Source of the DNA: Desulfofundulus australicus DSM 11792
GTDB lineage: Bacteria > Bacillota > Desulfotomaculia > Desulfotomaculales > Desulfovirgulaceae
Direction of reading: 5' to 3'
DNA length: 41,376 nt
Assembly: GCF_900129285.1 (NCBI RefSeq)
Contig: NZ_FQUW01000027.1
Location: 1 to 41,376 of the forward strand
Shown here in pieces: positions 22,832 to 30,859 of this stretch. How positions within the stretch are numbered: position 1 is the first letter of the stretch; each line of letters opens with the position of its first letter. The notes under the pieces are model-generated. The model was not told where the DNA came from and searched no databases. It saw only the letters and a program-made list of their open reading frames with translations. A program made the position numbers and the translations under genes.

Positions 22832-25141
22832 TTGTCCCTAATCCACTGGCTAGAAGATGTTGGTAATCCTTTGGGTAAACCGGCACAGAAAAAGGAGGTG
22901 CCCTCGAAGGCCATCCTCTGGAGTCACCCGGTTACGGGTACGCAGTATTACCTTGATGTCTTCCAGGCTGGCGAAATAACCCGCCAGGGATTGGCTCTGG
23001 CCATGGCCCTTTTAAAAAAGAATGGGCCTGAATATGCCGCCGAAAAACTGTCGGATTTTTTTGCCCTGCGTGACATTTTTGTTAGGAAGAAATGGCTTGA
23101 GGATAATGGTTTTCAAACTGAGAATGGGGAGGTGGATAAGAGTCATGTCCCGCTGGCAGCTTTATGGCCGGAATTACCCTTTCCCGGTCAAATCTTTACA
23201 AGAACGGCCAGGAAAAGCACGCCGTTAGGATGGTTACGTGGTGAGGGGAAACCGTGCATACGCCTGGCTGATTTTTTATTGTTAAGAACGGGATTATTTC
23301 ATGCCCTGGCGTCTGACCGGATTTCCGGGGAAGAATGGTGCACTCTTCGCCTGACCAGTCTCCTGGAGGGAAGCGATGTTTTTGCGCCGGAAAAAGAGCT
23401 GACCAACTTAAGGCCGGTTCCGGACACCCTCCGGTCAATTTACGAAACAGCATCATGGCTGGCCGGTTATTCAGATGAGTTTGAGATAGGACAAGAAATG
23501 GGACAATTGAAAGCAGATGTAATTGAAGGCGGGGCCTTTAAAATTAAGGAATACTATCTGGAAACAAACCGCATCAGCGAAATCCGCGGTGCAAGTGTGC
23601 TTCTGGATGGCATCAACCGCCGCCGTTATATCCAGATGTTTCGGGAATTACCCGGACTAACCACAGAGTCAATCGTCTACGCTGGCGGAGGGCACTTGAT
23701 GGCGGTGGTGCCGGCGGGAAAAGGTGAAAAGGTAGCAGAGGAAATAGAGCGCGTTCACCGGGAGGTTTGTCTTACAGCCCGCGCTGTCGGGGTATCGCAA
23801 ACAGTAACAGTGTCAGAACTTGGTAATAAATTAGATGAATTGCGGGAGTGTCTGGCTGAAAAAATGGCTGATCGTCGCAGTGTACTGGTACCAGCATGGG
23901 AAAAAGCCGAAGGGGTGATCGACCTCTACGAAAAAGAATTCCATCTGTCTGTGGAGCCAAACCTGCTACCGGCGAAGACAAAAGATATTTGTGACTCGTG
24001 CGGTATTCGTCCAGCCTACAGGCAGTGGCAATATGAAGATGAAAGCCGCGATCTATGCGCCTCCTGCCTGCGGAAACATATTGTGGGGCAGGATGCCAAA
24101 AAGTCTATTTTCCTGGAAGAATACCGGCAATTCTGGCAGGCCCGGGGAACAAAGGTGTATCTTAAAGTGGCTGGTGAAATTGATGAAATTGCCGACAGCA
24201 ACAACGAAATCGCTGTAATTTATGCAGATGGCAACAATTTCGGGCCCCTTTTTGGCCGGTGCAAATCCCTGCCGGAATTGCGTCTGTTAAGCCAGTTCAG
24301 TGAAAACGCGGCCTATACAGCCGTTTTTACAGCCCTCAAAGAAAAACATGTATTACTGGAAGGACGGGCAGTAGAAATCATTGCCCTGGGCGGAGATGAT
24401 ATCTTTCTGCTCGTTCCGGCCCGGGCGGCACTACCCCTGGCCGTTACTATAGGAGAGTATTTTGACCGATTGTTCGAGAATCTCTCGACTGGCAAGGCTG
24501 GTCCCACCCTTTCTTTAGGAGTGGTTATTGCCGGGGCCAAAACGCCGGTGCGCTACATCTTCGAGATGGCCCAGGGACTCCTTAAAGAAGCGAAAAAACG
24601 CATCTATAAGGCCGGGGGAAAAGCCCGGGAAGGCACTCTGGATGTAGCTGTACTGGCCTCCTACGCCACCTATCAGGACCATATCGTTTATTACCGCCAG
24701 AGCACTCTGGTAAAGGAAGAAGGTATATATTTCGAGCCGGGTAACCGTAAACAAGATCCAGGAGCGGGGGCGGTTAAAACCCTTTTAACGCTGCGTCCCT
24801 ATACTTTCACTGAGGCACGGCGCTTTCTGGAGGCGGTTAATCTGCTTCAAACAACCCCGTCTACCCGGGCACCGGGCCGGAGCTGGTTTTACGGGTTGCG
24901 GGTGGCGGCAGAAAAGTACGGGAGACAGGTGGCGGAGCTCTTTTTCCGCTATCAATATGCCCGCCTGAGCGAAGAACAGCGCGAGACATTGAAAAAGTCC
25001 TGGGAGATCATAACGGGGGCAAATTGTGAACCCGGGATGTTTTTCTCCAGTGAGGAACGGGGAAAAGATAGGTATTACTGTCCGTGGCTGGATGTGGTGG
25101 AACTCTGGAACTATGTCGGTGCGGAAGGTGATGTCCGGTGA
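22832..25141 (+). CDS. cas10: Type III Cas10, large subunit and cyclic-oligoadenylate synthase
   Basis: A 769-residue Cas10. The polymerase/cyclase motif GGDD is intact in EIIALGGDDIFLLVPA (near residue 520). The degenerate first palm domain has EIRGASVLLDGINRRR and YAGGGHLMAVV. A treble-clef zinc site lies between them (CDSCGIRPAYRQ at about 387 and LCASCLRKH at about 408). I see no HD nuclease motif at the N-terminus, so target-activated ssDNA cutting is probably absent and signalling would be the main output. Translation starts at TTG 22832, seven bases after GGAGGTGA. The gene is followed by RAMP genes with overlapping starts. Csx10 and the small-subunit type point to subtype III-D. Confidence 0.9.
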   Translation: MSLIHWLEDVGNPLGKPAQKKEVPSKAILWSHPVTGTQYYLDVFQAGEITRQGLALAMALLKKNGPEYAAEKLSDFFALRDIFVRKKWLEDNGFQTENGEVDKSHVPLAALWPELPFPGQIFTRTARKSTPLGWLRGEGKPCIRLADFLLLRTGLFHALASDRISGEEWCTLRLTSLLEGSDVFAPEKELTNLRPVPDTLRSIYETASWLAGYSDEFEIGQEMGQLKADVIEGGAFKIKEYYLETNRISEIRGASVLLDGINRRRYIQMFRELPGLTTESIVYAGGGHLMAVVPAGKGEKVAEEIERVHREVCLTARAVGVSQTVTVSELGNKLDELRECLAEKMADRRSVLVPAWEKAEGVIDLYEKEFHLSVEPNLLPAKTKDICDSCGIRPAYRQWQYEDESRDLCASCLRKHIVGQDAKKSIFLEEYRQFWQARGTKVYLKVAGEIDEIADSNNEIAVIYADGNNFGPLFGRCKSLPELRLLSQFSENAAYTAVFTALKEKHVLLEGRAVEIIALGGDDIFLLVPARAALPLAVTIGEYFDRLFENLSTGKAGPTLSLGVVIAGAKTPVRYIFEMAQGLLKEAKKRIYKAGGKAREGTLDVAVLASYATYQDHIVYYRQSTLVKEEGIYFEPGNRKQDPGAGAVKTLLTLRPYTFTEARRFLEAVNLLQTTPSTRAPGRSWFYGLRVAAEKYGRQVAELFFRYQYARLSEEQRETLKKSWEIITGANCEPGMFFSSEERGKDRYYCPWLDVVELWNYVGAEGDVR

Positions 25142-25746
25142 GCCTGGCCAAAGTATGCCTTACTTACCGGCTGGAGTTTATTACGCCGGTACATGTGGGG
25201 GCGGGAACAGGGGGGCGTGGTTTCCTGGATAAGTATTTATACCGCGAACGGGATTATAACCGGGAAAAGGATTACCCGGTCATTCCCGGATCAACCATTA
25301 AGGGACGACTCCGGGCTGCCATTACCGCTCTGGTTCAAGCCCGGGTTTACGGCCCGGAGGAGGTTTGCCGGGAAACCGGGGATTGCTCCTGTCTGGTCTG
25401 TCTGATTTTCGGTCAAAAAGGTAATCGCCGGGGACATCTCTACTTTGAGGACGCTCGTCCCGGTGATAGCGAGATCGAACGGTTGGTCAGCGTACGTTCC
25501 GGGATTGCCATTGACCGTTACCGGCGGGTAGCCCGTGACAACGCCCTTTATACCGTGGAAACAGTTGGGGGAAGAAACGTGGTTTTTCAGGGCCAAATAT
25601 GGGGATGGGTTCCGGAAGAAAAACAGCAAAAAATCGTGGCGGCGCTTAAGGATGCTTTTGCTTTTAACTACGCCCTGGGATTCGGGAAGAGCAGGGGCCT
25701 GGGCTGGTTTAGGGTTCAGGTTGTGGAGGAGGAATGCGAAAAATGA
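25138..25746 (+). CDS. Csm3-like RAMP (Cas7 group), first copy
   Basis: A 202-residue single-RRM RAMP. Features are LEFITPVHVGAGTG at the N-terminus, VIPGSTIKGRLRAAITAL with the family IPGSxxKG loop, CSCLVCLIFG (a cysteine pair common in Csm3/Cas7 RAMPs) and a final FNYALGFGKSRGLGWF glycine-rich loop. An aspartate in GFLDKYLY lies where Csm3 carries its RNA-cutting aspartate, but the alignment by eye is loose. It would be a backbone subunit that binds crRNA. It starts at GTG 25138, overlapping the cas10 stop. Confidence 0.85.
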   Translation: MSLAKVCLTYRLEFITPVHVGAGTGGRGFLDKYLYRERDYNREKDYPVIPGSTIKGRLRAAITALVQARVYGPEEVCRETGDCSCLVCLIFGQKGNRRGHLYFEDARPGDSEIERLVSVRSGIAIDRYRRVARDNALYTVETVGGRNVVFQGQIWGWVPEEKQQKIVAALKDAFAFNYALGFGKSRGLGWFRVQVVEEECEK

Positions 25747-26903
25747 GGTACGCCGTAACCCTGAATTTGATGTCGCCCGCCCTGATCGGTGACCGGCGTG
25801 AACCTTCGGCTTACTTCCTTCCTTCCCGCGACTTCATTCCCGGCGGGGTACTGCGGGCTGCCCTGGCACGGGTAATTACCGAGAGCTGTCCCTATTATTC
25901 TGAGACAAAGGGATATAACTGGGTGCACTTTGCCGCAGAGCCAGATTGTGCTACCTGCATATGGCGCGGCTTTTGTGCCTCATTCGAACGCGTACGCTTC
26001 AGCCATTTATATAAGGACGGTGCACGGGTTGCGCCGCTCACAGCTTACCGCTGCAAATTTAATTCCAACCACCCCATTTTCGACACCCTGCTTGCATCCG
26101 GGGGGCGCCGCTGTCCCGAGTGCAAGAATCGCGTTGAACGCGTTTCGGGATACCTGGATGAGGAAAACCATAATGTAGCGCTAAATCGCCGCCTGATAAT
26201 GCGCCTGGCCGTCGATCCATACCGTGGTGTAGCCATGGATCGCCAGCTTTACGCTCTCCGCGTACTGGATGCAGGCCAAACTTTCCAGGGCTGGCTGGAT
26301 ATTCCCGCTACTATTCCAATTTCAGAAACAGTTGAACTCCGCCTGGGGGCAAAAACAACCGTAGGATTAGGGCGGGCTGTTGTCCATTTTAAGCAGTTTG
26401 AGGAGCCAGGTCCGGATGCCATGAGACAACGTATTGAAAGGTTTCAACAAATTATCAGTCAATTAGGTGAATATCAACCGGACTGTACATATTTTTCTCT
26501 CACCCTGCTCTCCGACACCCTGCCGGATACGGAGTTGATACCGGCAACCGGGTGGGTTCCCACGCCGTACCTGCGGCAGGAATTGGCCCGGGCCGTTTTT
26601 CTGCCACCGCTGGGATCGGCCGGTGCCGGGGTGGAAGTTACCAGAGCCGTCGCCGATTTTAAGGTTTACGGGGGGTACAGCACGGCGGTGAAGGGTGACG
26701 GGCGGCAAAGGGCGAGGCTTTACATCACCGCCGGAAGTGTTTTCCTTTGCCGGGTGCGCGGCAGGTTAAATGATGGGCTCCTGCAGGCCCTTTTCCATCT
26801 CGAAAAACAGGGTGTGGGATTGAAGACCGAAGACGGCTACGGTGCGCTGTGCGTCTGCGATAAATTTCACCTGGTTAATGGAGGGGTGAGCGATGAAGGC
26901 TAG
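25743..26903 (+). CDS. csx10: Csx10-family RAMP (Cas5 group, type III-D marker)
   Basis: A 386-residue two-domain RAMP. The order of features matches Csx10: FLPSRDFIPGGVLRAALARV near residue 28, a cysteine cluster CATCIWRGFC, LTAYRCKFNSNHPIFDTL, a second pair RCPECKN, a long MRLAVDPYRGVAMDRQLYAL segment, and LGAKTTVGLGRAVV as the glycine-rich loop. The C-terminal half (from about 235) repeats the fold with VGLKTEDGYGALCV at its end. In type III-D complexes Csx10 takes the Cas5 place and caps the 5' handle of the crRNA. The start is set at ATG 25743 (MRYAVTLNL), in an ATGA overlap; ATG 25734 sits too close to the ribosome site. Confidence 0.8.
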   Translation: MRYAVTLNLMSPALIGDRREPSAYFLPSRDFIPGGVLRAALARVITESCPYYSETKGYNWVHFAAEPDCATCIWRGFCASFERVRFSHLYKDGARVAPLTAYRCKFNSNHPIFDTLLASGGRRCPECKNRVERVSGYLDEENHNVALNRRLIMRLAVDPYRGVAMDRQLYALRVLDAGQTFQGWLDIPATIPISETVELRLGAKTTVGLGRAVVHFKQFEEPGPDAMRQRIERFQQIISQLGEYQPDCTYFSLTLLSDTLPDTELIPATGWVPTPYLRQELARAVFLPPLGSAGAGVEVTRAVADFKVYGGYSTAVKGDGRQRARLYITAGSVFLCRVRGRLNDGLLQALFHLEKQGVGLKTEDGYGALCVCDKFHLVNGGVSDEG

Positions 26904-27393
26904 TGAAACGCAAATAACGGATTTCGTGCTCGAGCGGGCCAGGAAAAAAGATCTCGATGAACTGAAGGAAGAGCTGGCGAGAAGGGCAGCAGACTTCTTG
27001 AAGGAAAGTAAGCCCAAACCCAAAGAAATCGGGGACAAGCAGATTAAAAACCTAGTCGCCATGGCCCAGATGGCCGCTACACCCCTGGAAATTAAAGCCT
27101 TTATCGAATACCAGATGGGACGTGACTCCAGCGGGCAAGGTTGGGCGGCAGAGTTCAATGGAAAGCCTTTTGGCAAAGCCCTCATCGAGGAGATTGAGGA
27201 AGTAGAGAAACTGGCCCGGGACAGGCTAAAGGATAGCAACCGCACTGCCGATAGGCGTTTTGTCCTCCTGTGCCTGGCACATTTTTTCGGCTATTTAAGC
27301 TGGCGGGTTAAGTACCTGGAGTACCTTTTAAAAGAAAAAAGCCCGGGAAAAAACCGGCGTACCGGGGGTGAACGTGATGACGGCAACCGTTAG
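26893..27393 (+). CDS. Csm2-like small subunit (Cas11 group) of the III-D complex
   Basis: A 166-residue, mainly alpha-helical, charged protein. The segment DKQIKNLVAMAQMAATPLEI followed by KAFIEYQMGRD is the pattern I associate with III-D small subunits. A further helix pair RFVLLCLAHFFGYLSWRVKY lies near the C-terminus. Such subunits line the belly of the complex and hold target RNA against the crRNA. It begins ten bases before the csx10 stop with GGAGGGGTGAG as ribosome site, and its own end overlaps the next RAMP gene. Confidence 0.75.
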   Translation: MKASETQITDFVLERARKKDLDELKEELARRAADFLKESKPKPKEIGDKQIKNLVAMAQMAATPLEIKAFIEYQMGRDSSGQGWAAEFNGKPFGKALIEEIEEVEKLARDRLKDSNRTADRRFVLLCLAHFFGYLSWRVKYLEYLLKEKSPGKNRRTGGERDDGNR

Positions 27394-28195
27394 CTTTCTT
27401 TACGACACCTTCTATAACCGGCGGCGTATTACCGGGCGTTTGATAACCTTAACCCCCTTGCGCATAGGGAGCGGGGAGGCCGTGCCCGACCCCACTGCCA
27501 TCGACAACCCGGTCATCCGCGATGCTTACGGGCGTCCATTTATCCCGGGTTCCTCATTCAAAGGAGTGTGGCGGAGTTTTGCCGAACAGGTTTTGGGCCG
27601 ACGTGAAGACGGCACCCGGGGGTGCTGTGATCCTCTAAGTGAACCTTGCTTGTCCAACGAAACGATCAAACAACTAAAGAAAAAGTATAAGGAACGGCGG
27701 CAGCTGGCTATAGAGATTTATACTGAGCTCTGCCCTGCATGTCGTATTTTCGGCAGCTCACACTTTGCCGGCCGCTTACGGATCAGGGATCTGATCCTTG
27801 ATGGGTCCACCTGGCCGGGTTATTGCGAAGTACGTCCCGGTGTCGCCATTGACCGGGATACACGTACCGCTTACACGAAACGAAAATACGAGATCGAGGC
27901 AGTGCCGGCCGGAACAACTTTTATTTTCGAAGCAATTGTTGAAAACGCCAGCGATGAGGAGTGGCGGGATATACTTCTGTCGCTGTTGCCCTTCTCCCGG
28001 GGTGAACTTCCCCTGGGTGGTTGCACCGGCCGTGGACTGGGCCGGGTGCGCCTGGAAAATATACAGGTGGCTTCGGTTACGGCAACCAACCTGCGTGAAT
28101 TCCTGACCCTTGGCTGGAACGGTATTTCGGCTGTGGATCTGCAAAATGCCTGTCGCGAAGCGGGGCTGGTCATGGGGGGTGCTATGGGTGTTTAA
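27377..28195 (+). CDS. csm3: Csm3-like RAMP (Cas7 group), second copy, catalytic Asp present
   Basis: A 272-residue RAMP with the clearest Csm3 signature of the set. It has LITLTPLRIGSGEA, AIDNPVIRDAYGRPFIPGSSFKG in two adjoining motifs, LCPACRIFGSSHFAGRL, and the glycine-rich GGCTGRGLGRV near the C-terminus. The aspartate in AIDNPVIRD corresponds to the Csm3 residue that cuts target RNA every six bases. The start is taken as ATG 27377, after GGGGGTG; GTG codons at 27368 and 27374 are alternatives. It overlaps the small-subunit gene by 17 bases and the next RAMP by a few. Confidence 0.88.
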   Translation: MTATVSFLYDTFYNRRRITGRLITLTPLRIGSGEAVPDPTAIDNPVIRDAYGRPFIPGSSFKGVWRSFAEQVLGRREDGTRGCCDPLSEPCLSNETIKQLKKKYKERRQLAIEIYTELCPACRIFGSSHFAGRLRIRDLILDGSTWPGYCEVRPGVAIDRDTRTAYTKRKYEIEAVPAGTTFIFEAIVENASDEEWRDILLSLLPFSRGELPLGGCTGRGLGRVRLENIQVASVTATNLREFLTLGWNGISAVDLQNACREAGLVMGGAMGV

Positions 28196-29066
28196 AAACC
28201 TTCGTAACGAGGCGCGTATCTTTTTCTGGTTACATACTGCCGGGCCGCTTTTGATTAAAGGTCCGGATCAGCCGGGACTTGATCCCCTGCTGCCGGATAT
28301 GCGTTTTATCCGGGCCTGGCATAATGGTCGAGAAGTGCCCTATATTCCCGGTTCCAGCCTCAAGGGCGTTTTGCGCAGCCGGGCGGAACAGGTAATCCGG
28401 GCGCTGGCACCGGAAGGGATGACTATTCCCGACCCCTTCCAGCAAGGACGCGATAAAGAGATGAAAGACAAGCCCGGTTGTTACCGCTATTATGCTTCGG
28501 ATCCCGTAACGCAGCTCTTCGGGCAGACTTACCTGGCAGGGCGCCTGCGCTGTGCCGACGCCTTTCCGGTAGAGAATAAGCCTCTAATATTGAATGAACG
28601 GAACCACGTGGCTATCAACCGGATTACCGGAGCCACGCAGGGAAAGGCGCTTTTTAATCCGGAAGTGGTCGAAGAGGGGACTTTTGCCGCTGAAATCAGC
28701 CTGACCAACTTTGCGGTCTGGCAGCTCAAGCTGCTGGGTTTATTGCTGCAGGACCTGGACGATGGTTTTCTTCTGCTCGGGGGCGGCACCACCCGGGGCT
28801 ACGGCCGGGTGCGTGTTGAAAACGCCCGGGTGCTGGTACGGGATTACCGTCATGATCCACCTGCAGAAATACTGCGTGGATATGAAAGCGATGATGTTGT
28901 AACACTTTCTGGTTGTCATTATAACAGCATGGGTTATTGCTGGGAGGTTACCTTTGACGGTTTTAAGTGGCTACTGGAACTTGAAGTTGACCTGGCGGAC
29001 ACCTTAAAGAAGCTACACCGCAAACAAAGAGAAGTGCAGCAAAAGCGGGTGAATCATGGTGGCTAA
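28188..29066 (+). CDS. Csm3-like RAMP (Cas7 group), third copy
   Basis: A RAMP of about 292 residues. Motifs are FFWLHTAGPLLIKGPDQPG with an aspartate in GLDPLLPDMRFIRAW, VPYIPGSSLKGVLRSRAEQV, QLFGQTYLAGRLRCADA and a final GGGTTRGYGRVRVEN loop. It resembles Csm3 but has an extra C-terminal tail (about 55 residues, ending in a basic helix KKLHRKQREVQQKR). The start is placed at GTG 28188, eight bases after a GGGGGG run and overlapping the upstream stop. An upstream in-frame ATG at 28110 would give a 26-residue extension with no RAMP features and is not used. Confidence 0.83.
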   Translation: MFKNLRNEARIFFWLHTAGPLLIKGPDQPGLDPLLPDMRFIRAWHNGREVPYIPGSSLKGVLRSRAEQVIRALAPEGMTIPDPFQQGRDKEMKDKPGCYRYYASDPVTQLFGQTYLAGRLRCADAFPVENKPLILNERNHVAINRITGATQGKALFNPEVVEEGTFAAEISLTNFAVWQLKLLGLLLQDLDDGFLLLGGGTTRGYGRVRVENARVLVRDYRHDPPAEILRGYESDDVVTLSGCHYNSMGYCWEVTFDGFKWLLELEVDLADTLKKLHRKQREVQQKRVNHGG

Positions 29067-30156
29067 AGGAAACGGAACCCTGCTGCGAAACAAGCCTTAT
29101 ACTTTTGTACCCATCCTGCCGGTGCGCCCGGAAGATCGGCGCGAAATTGTGCCCCATGACCGGATTGATCTCCACCGGCTGACCGGACGGCTGGTTCTGG
29201 AGCTTGAGGTTATTACTCCGCTGCATATTGGCAGCGGCTCTTACCGGCTTAATGAAGGGCAGATAGTAAGTGCCCTTATGCGTCGAGATCAGGTCCCGGT
29301 TATTCCGGGTTCTTCTCTGAAAGGTGTGGTCAGGAGCCTGGCCGAGGCAGCATCACGGAGTTGCCTGTTTCAAGCAGATAAGTTCAACCAGAAAATACAG
29401 GCCGCTATTCCGCAGGGAAACCGGCAGCCGTGCAGCGAAAAGGCTGCCTGCATCACCTGCCGGCTTTTCGGTTTTGTTCAAAAGAAAAAGGGTTATCGGG
29501 GACGGGTGGTTTTTGGTGAATTTACGCCCTGCGAAGAAACGAAATGGGTTGTTGCAAAGCTGCCTCCACTGGAACAACCGTTTAAAGATTACCCCCGTAC
29601 GCAGGAAAACCGGGGTTGTGGTAACGAACGCCTCTACTATTGCCAGTTGTACAGGGTCATTGGTTGCGGCGGACCGGTACATTGTTTAGATTGTACCAAG
29701 GAGGAGTGGCTGCGCTGGCGGAGCGGTTTAAAAGGCCGGTCACCAGCCCCTGCTTTTCGCGGGCGCAAGTTTTATCTTCAAGGGGAGCCCCGCCAGGGAA
29801 ACCAGCCCCACGAGGTTATCCCGCCCGGCAGCCGCTTCCAGGGCGAAGTAACCTTTCATAACCTCGACCGGGAAGAGCTGGCCCTTCTTTGTTTTGCCCT
29901 CGGCCTGGACGGTGATATCCGCCTGGGCATCGGCTACGGGAAACCTGCTTACTTCGGGACGGTTCGGCTCAGTTTACGACAGGTGCGCTGGTATACACGG
30001 GAATATCTCCCAACAAAAGCGGTGGAGCTGGATCTCGTAGAACTGGCGCGCAACTACGGCAGCAACGACCTGGATGTAGCCAGGAACGTCGCCCTGCTGC
30101 GGGAGATTCTCTCCGGCAAGCGCCGCGGCCCGGCGTGGGGTACGGAGGGATATTAG
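29056..30156 (+). CDS. TIGR03986-like RAMP of the III-D complex
   Basis: A 366-residue RAMP. LTGRLVLELEVITPLHIGSG and VPVIPGSSLKGVVRSLAEAA near residues 42-100 and ACITCRLFGF are the standard RAMP motifs. An insert from about residue 150 to 250 has four cysteines (ENRGCGNERLYYC, CGGPVHCLDC) that could bind zinc. The glycine loop LGIGYGKPAYFGTV comes late. No aspartate sits where Csm3 has its catalytic one. From memory this layout fits the TIGR03986 family, which occurs in III-D operons and may take the 3'-end position on the crRNA. ATG 29056 overlaps the previous gene by eleven bases. Confidence 0.78.
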   Translation: MVAKGNGTLLRNKPYTFVPILPVRPEDRREIVPHDRIDLHRLTGRLVLELEVITPLHIGSGSYRLNEGQIVSALMRRDQVPVIPGSSLKGVVRSLAEAASRSCLFQADKFNQKIQAAIPQGNRQPCSEKAACITCRLFGFVQKKKGYRGRVVFGEFTPCEETKWVVAKLPPLEQPFKDYPRTQENRGCGNERLYYCQLYRVIGCGGPVHCLDCTKEEWLRWRSGLKGRSPAPAFRGRKFYLQGEPRQGNQPHEVIPPGSRFQGEVTFHNLDREELALLCFALGLDGDIRLGIGYGKPAYFGTVRLSLRQVRWYTREYLPTKAVELDLVELARNYGSNDLDVARNVALLREILSGKRRGPAWGTEGY

Positions 30157-30185
30157 CAGAAGGGCAAAAGGAGGTTCGTGTCCAG

Positions 30186-30779
30186 ATGGCCCTGGATAAA
30201 GAACGTCTTTTGGAGCTGGCTTACCAGCTTATCAGAGAGCCGGGTTGGTCCGGCGGTGGCCAGAAACCAGGCAGCAGTGCCATTGGAACGGTGGCTGAGA
30301 TCTTTCGAGAATTTAGCTGCAGGCCGGCGAAGGAAGACCGCCTGCGTCAGGCGCTATCTGTTATTGAACGACTGCCGGAAAGCCCGCTGGCGCGCACCAG
30401 GAGTATGCGTGTTCAATACCGTGGGATTGTTCAAGCCCTGGGCGTACGAAATGGTCAGGTCAAGCATCCGGTACTAAAAAACCTTTCTTTTGAAGAACTG
30501 GCCTATGTAATCGGGTGGGTCGCCCGGTTGCACCGGTCATTAACCGGTTCGGTTACAGACCTGCCGGAAGGTGTGACACCGGGGCGTAAATCGTGGAAAG
30601 ATCCTGCCGGCAGGCAAAGCCGGCCGGAAAACGCCAGCTTCGAGAAATCCGGTCAACCCGGCAAAACATCTCCAGGGGAAAAGAAATACAGTGATGCTGA
30701 TGATATCGACCCGAGGCTGGCCGTGCTAAAAAACTGGCCCGGTTTTAAAAATGAAACCACACGGAAACCGAAATCTTAG
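30186..30779 (+). CDS. Unrecognised helical protein in the III-D operon
   Basis: I do not recognise this 197-residue protein. Residues 1-125 look helical: DKERLLELAYQLIREPGW, RLRQALSVIERLPESPLART and LSFEELAYVIGWVARLHRSL. The last 70 residues are polar, rich in Pro, Gly, Lys and Asp, and probably disordered. The helical pattern, above all ELAYVIGWVARL, is reminiscent of Cas11/Csm2/Cmr5 small subunits, so a second small subunit or an accessory protein is possible. It is also possible that it is the equivalent of Csx19. The start ATG 30186 has AGGAGG 11 bases upstream. It lies between the last RAMP and the CARF-RelE gene. Confidence 0.55.
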   Translation: MALDKERLLELAYQLIREPGWSGGGQKPGSSAIGTVAEIFREFSCRPAKEDRLRQALSVIERLPESPLARTRSMRVQYRGIVQALGVRNGQVKHPVLKNLSFEELAYVIGWVARLHRSLTGSVTDLPEGVTPGRKSWKDPAGRQSRPENASFEKSGQPGKTSPGEKKYSDADDIDPRLAVLKNWPGFKNETTRKPKS

Positions 30780-30859
30780 TGTTAAGTGAATTACTTGAAA
30801 AAACGCCGCCAAGATTGCCCGTATCAAAGAAATTCTGGAGGGCGGGGAGGGATATTAAC

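Noticed and set aside
22832-23300. HD nuclease domain in Cas10
   Set aside because: No His-Asp pair with suitable context is visible in the first 150 residues, though a strongly diverged domain cannot be excluded by eye.
28110-28187. Longer N-terminus for the third Csm3-like RAMP
   Set aside because: The extension lies wholly inside the upstream RAMP gene, has no RAMP features, and a better start with a G-rich ribosome site exists at 28188.
30779-30859. GTG 30779 as the start of the CARF-RelE gene
   Set aside because: No ribosome site precedes it, while TTG 30860 has GGGGAGGG at ideal spacing and begins exactly at the first CARF strand.
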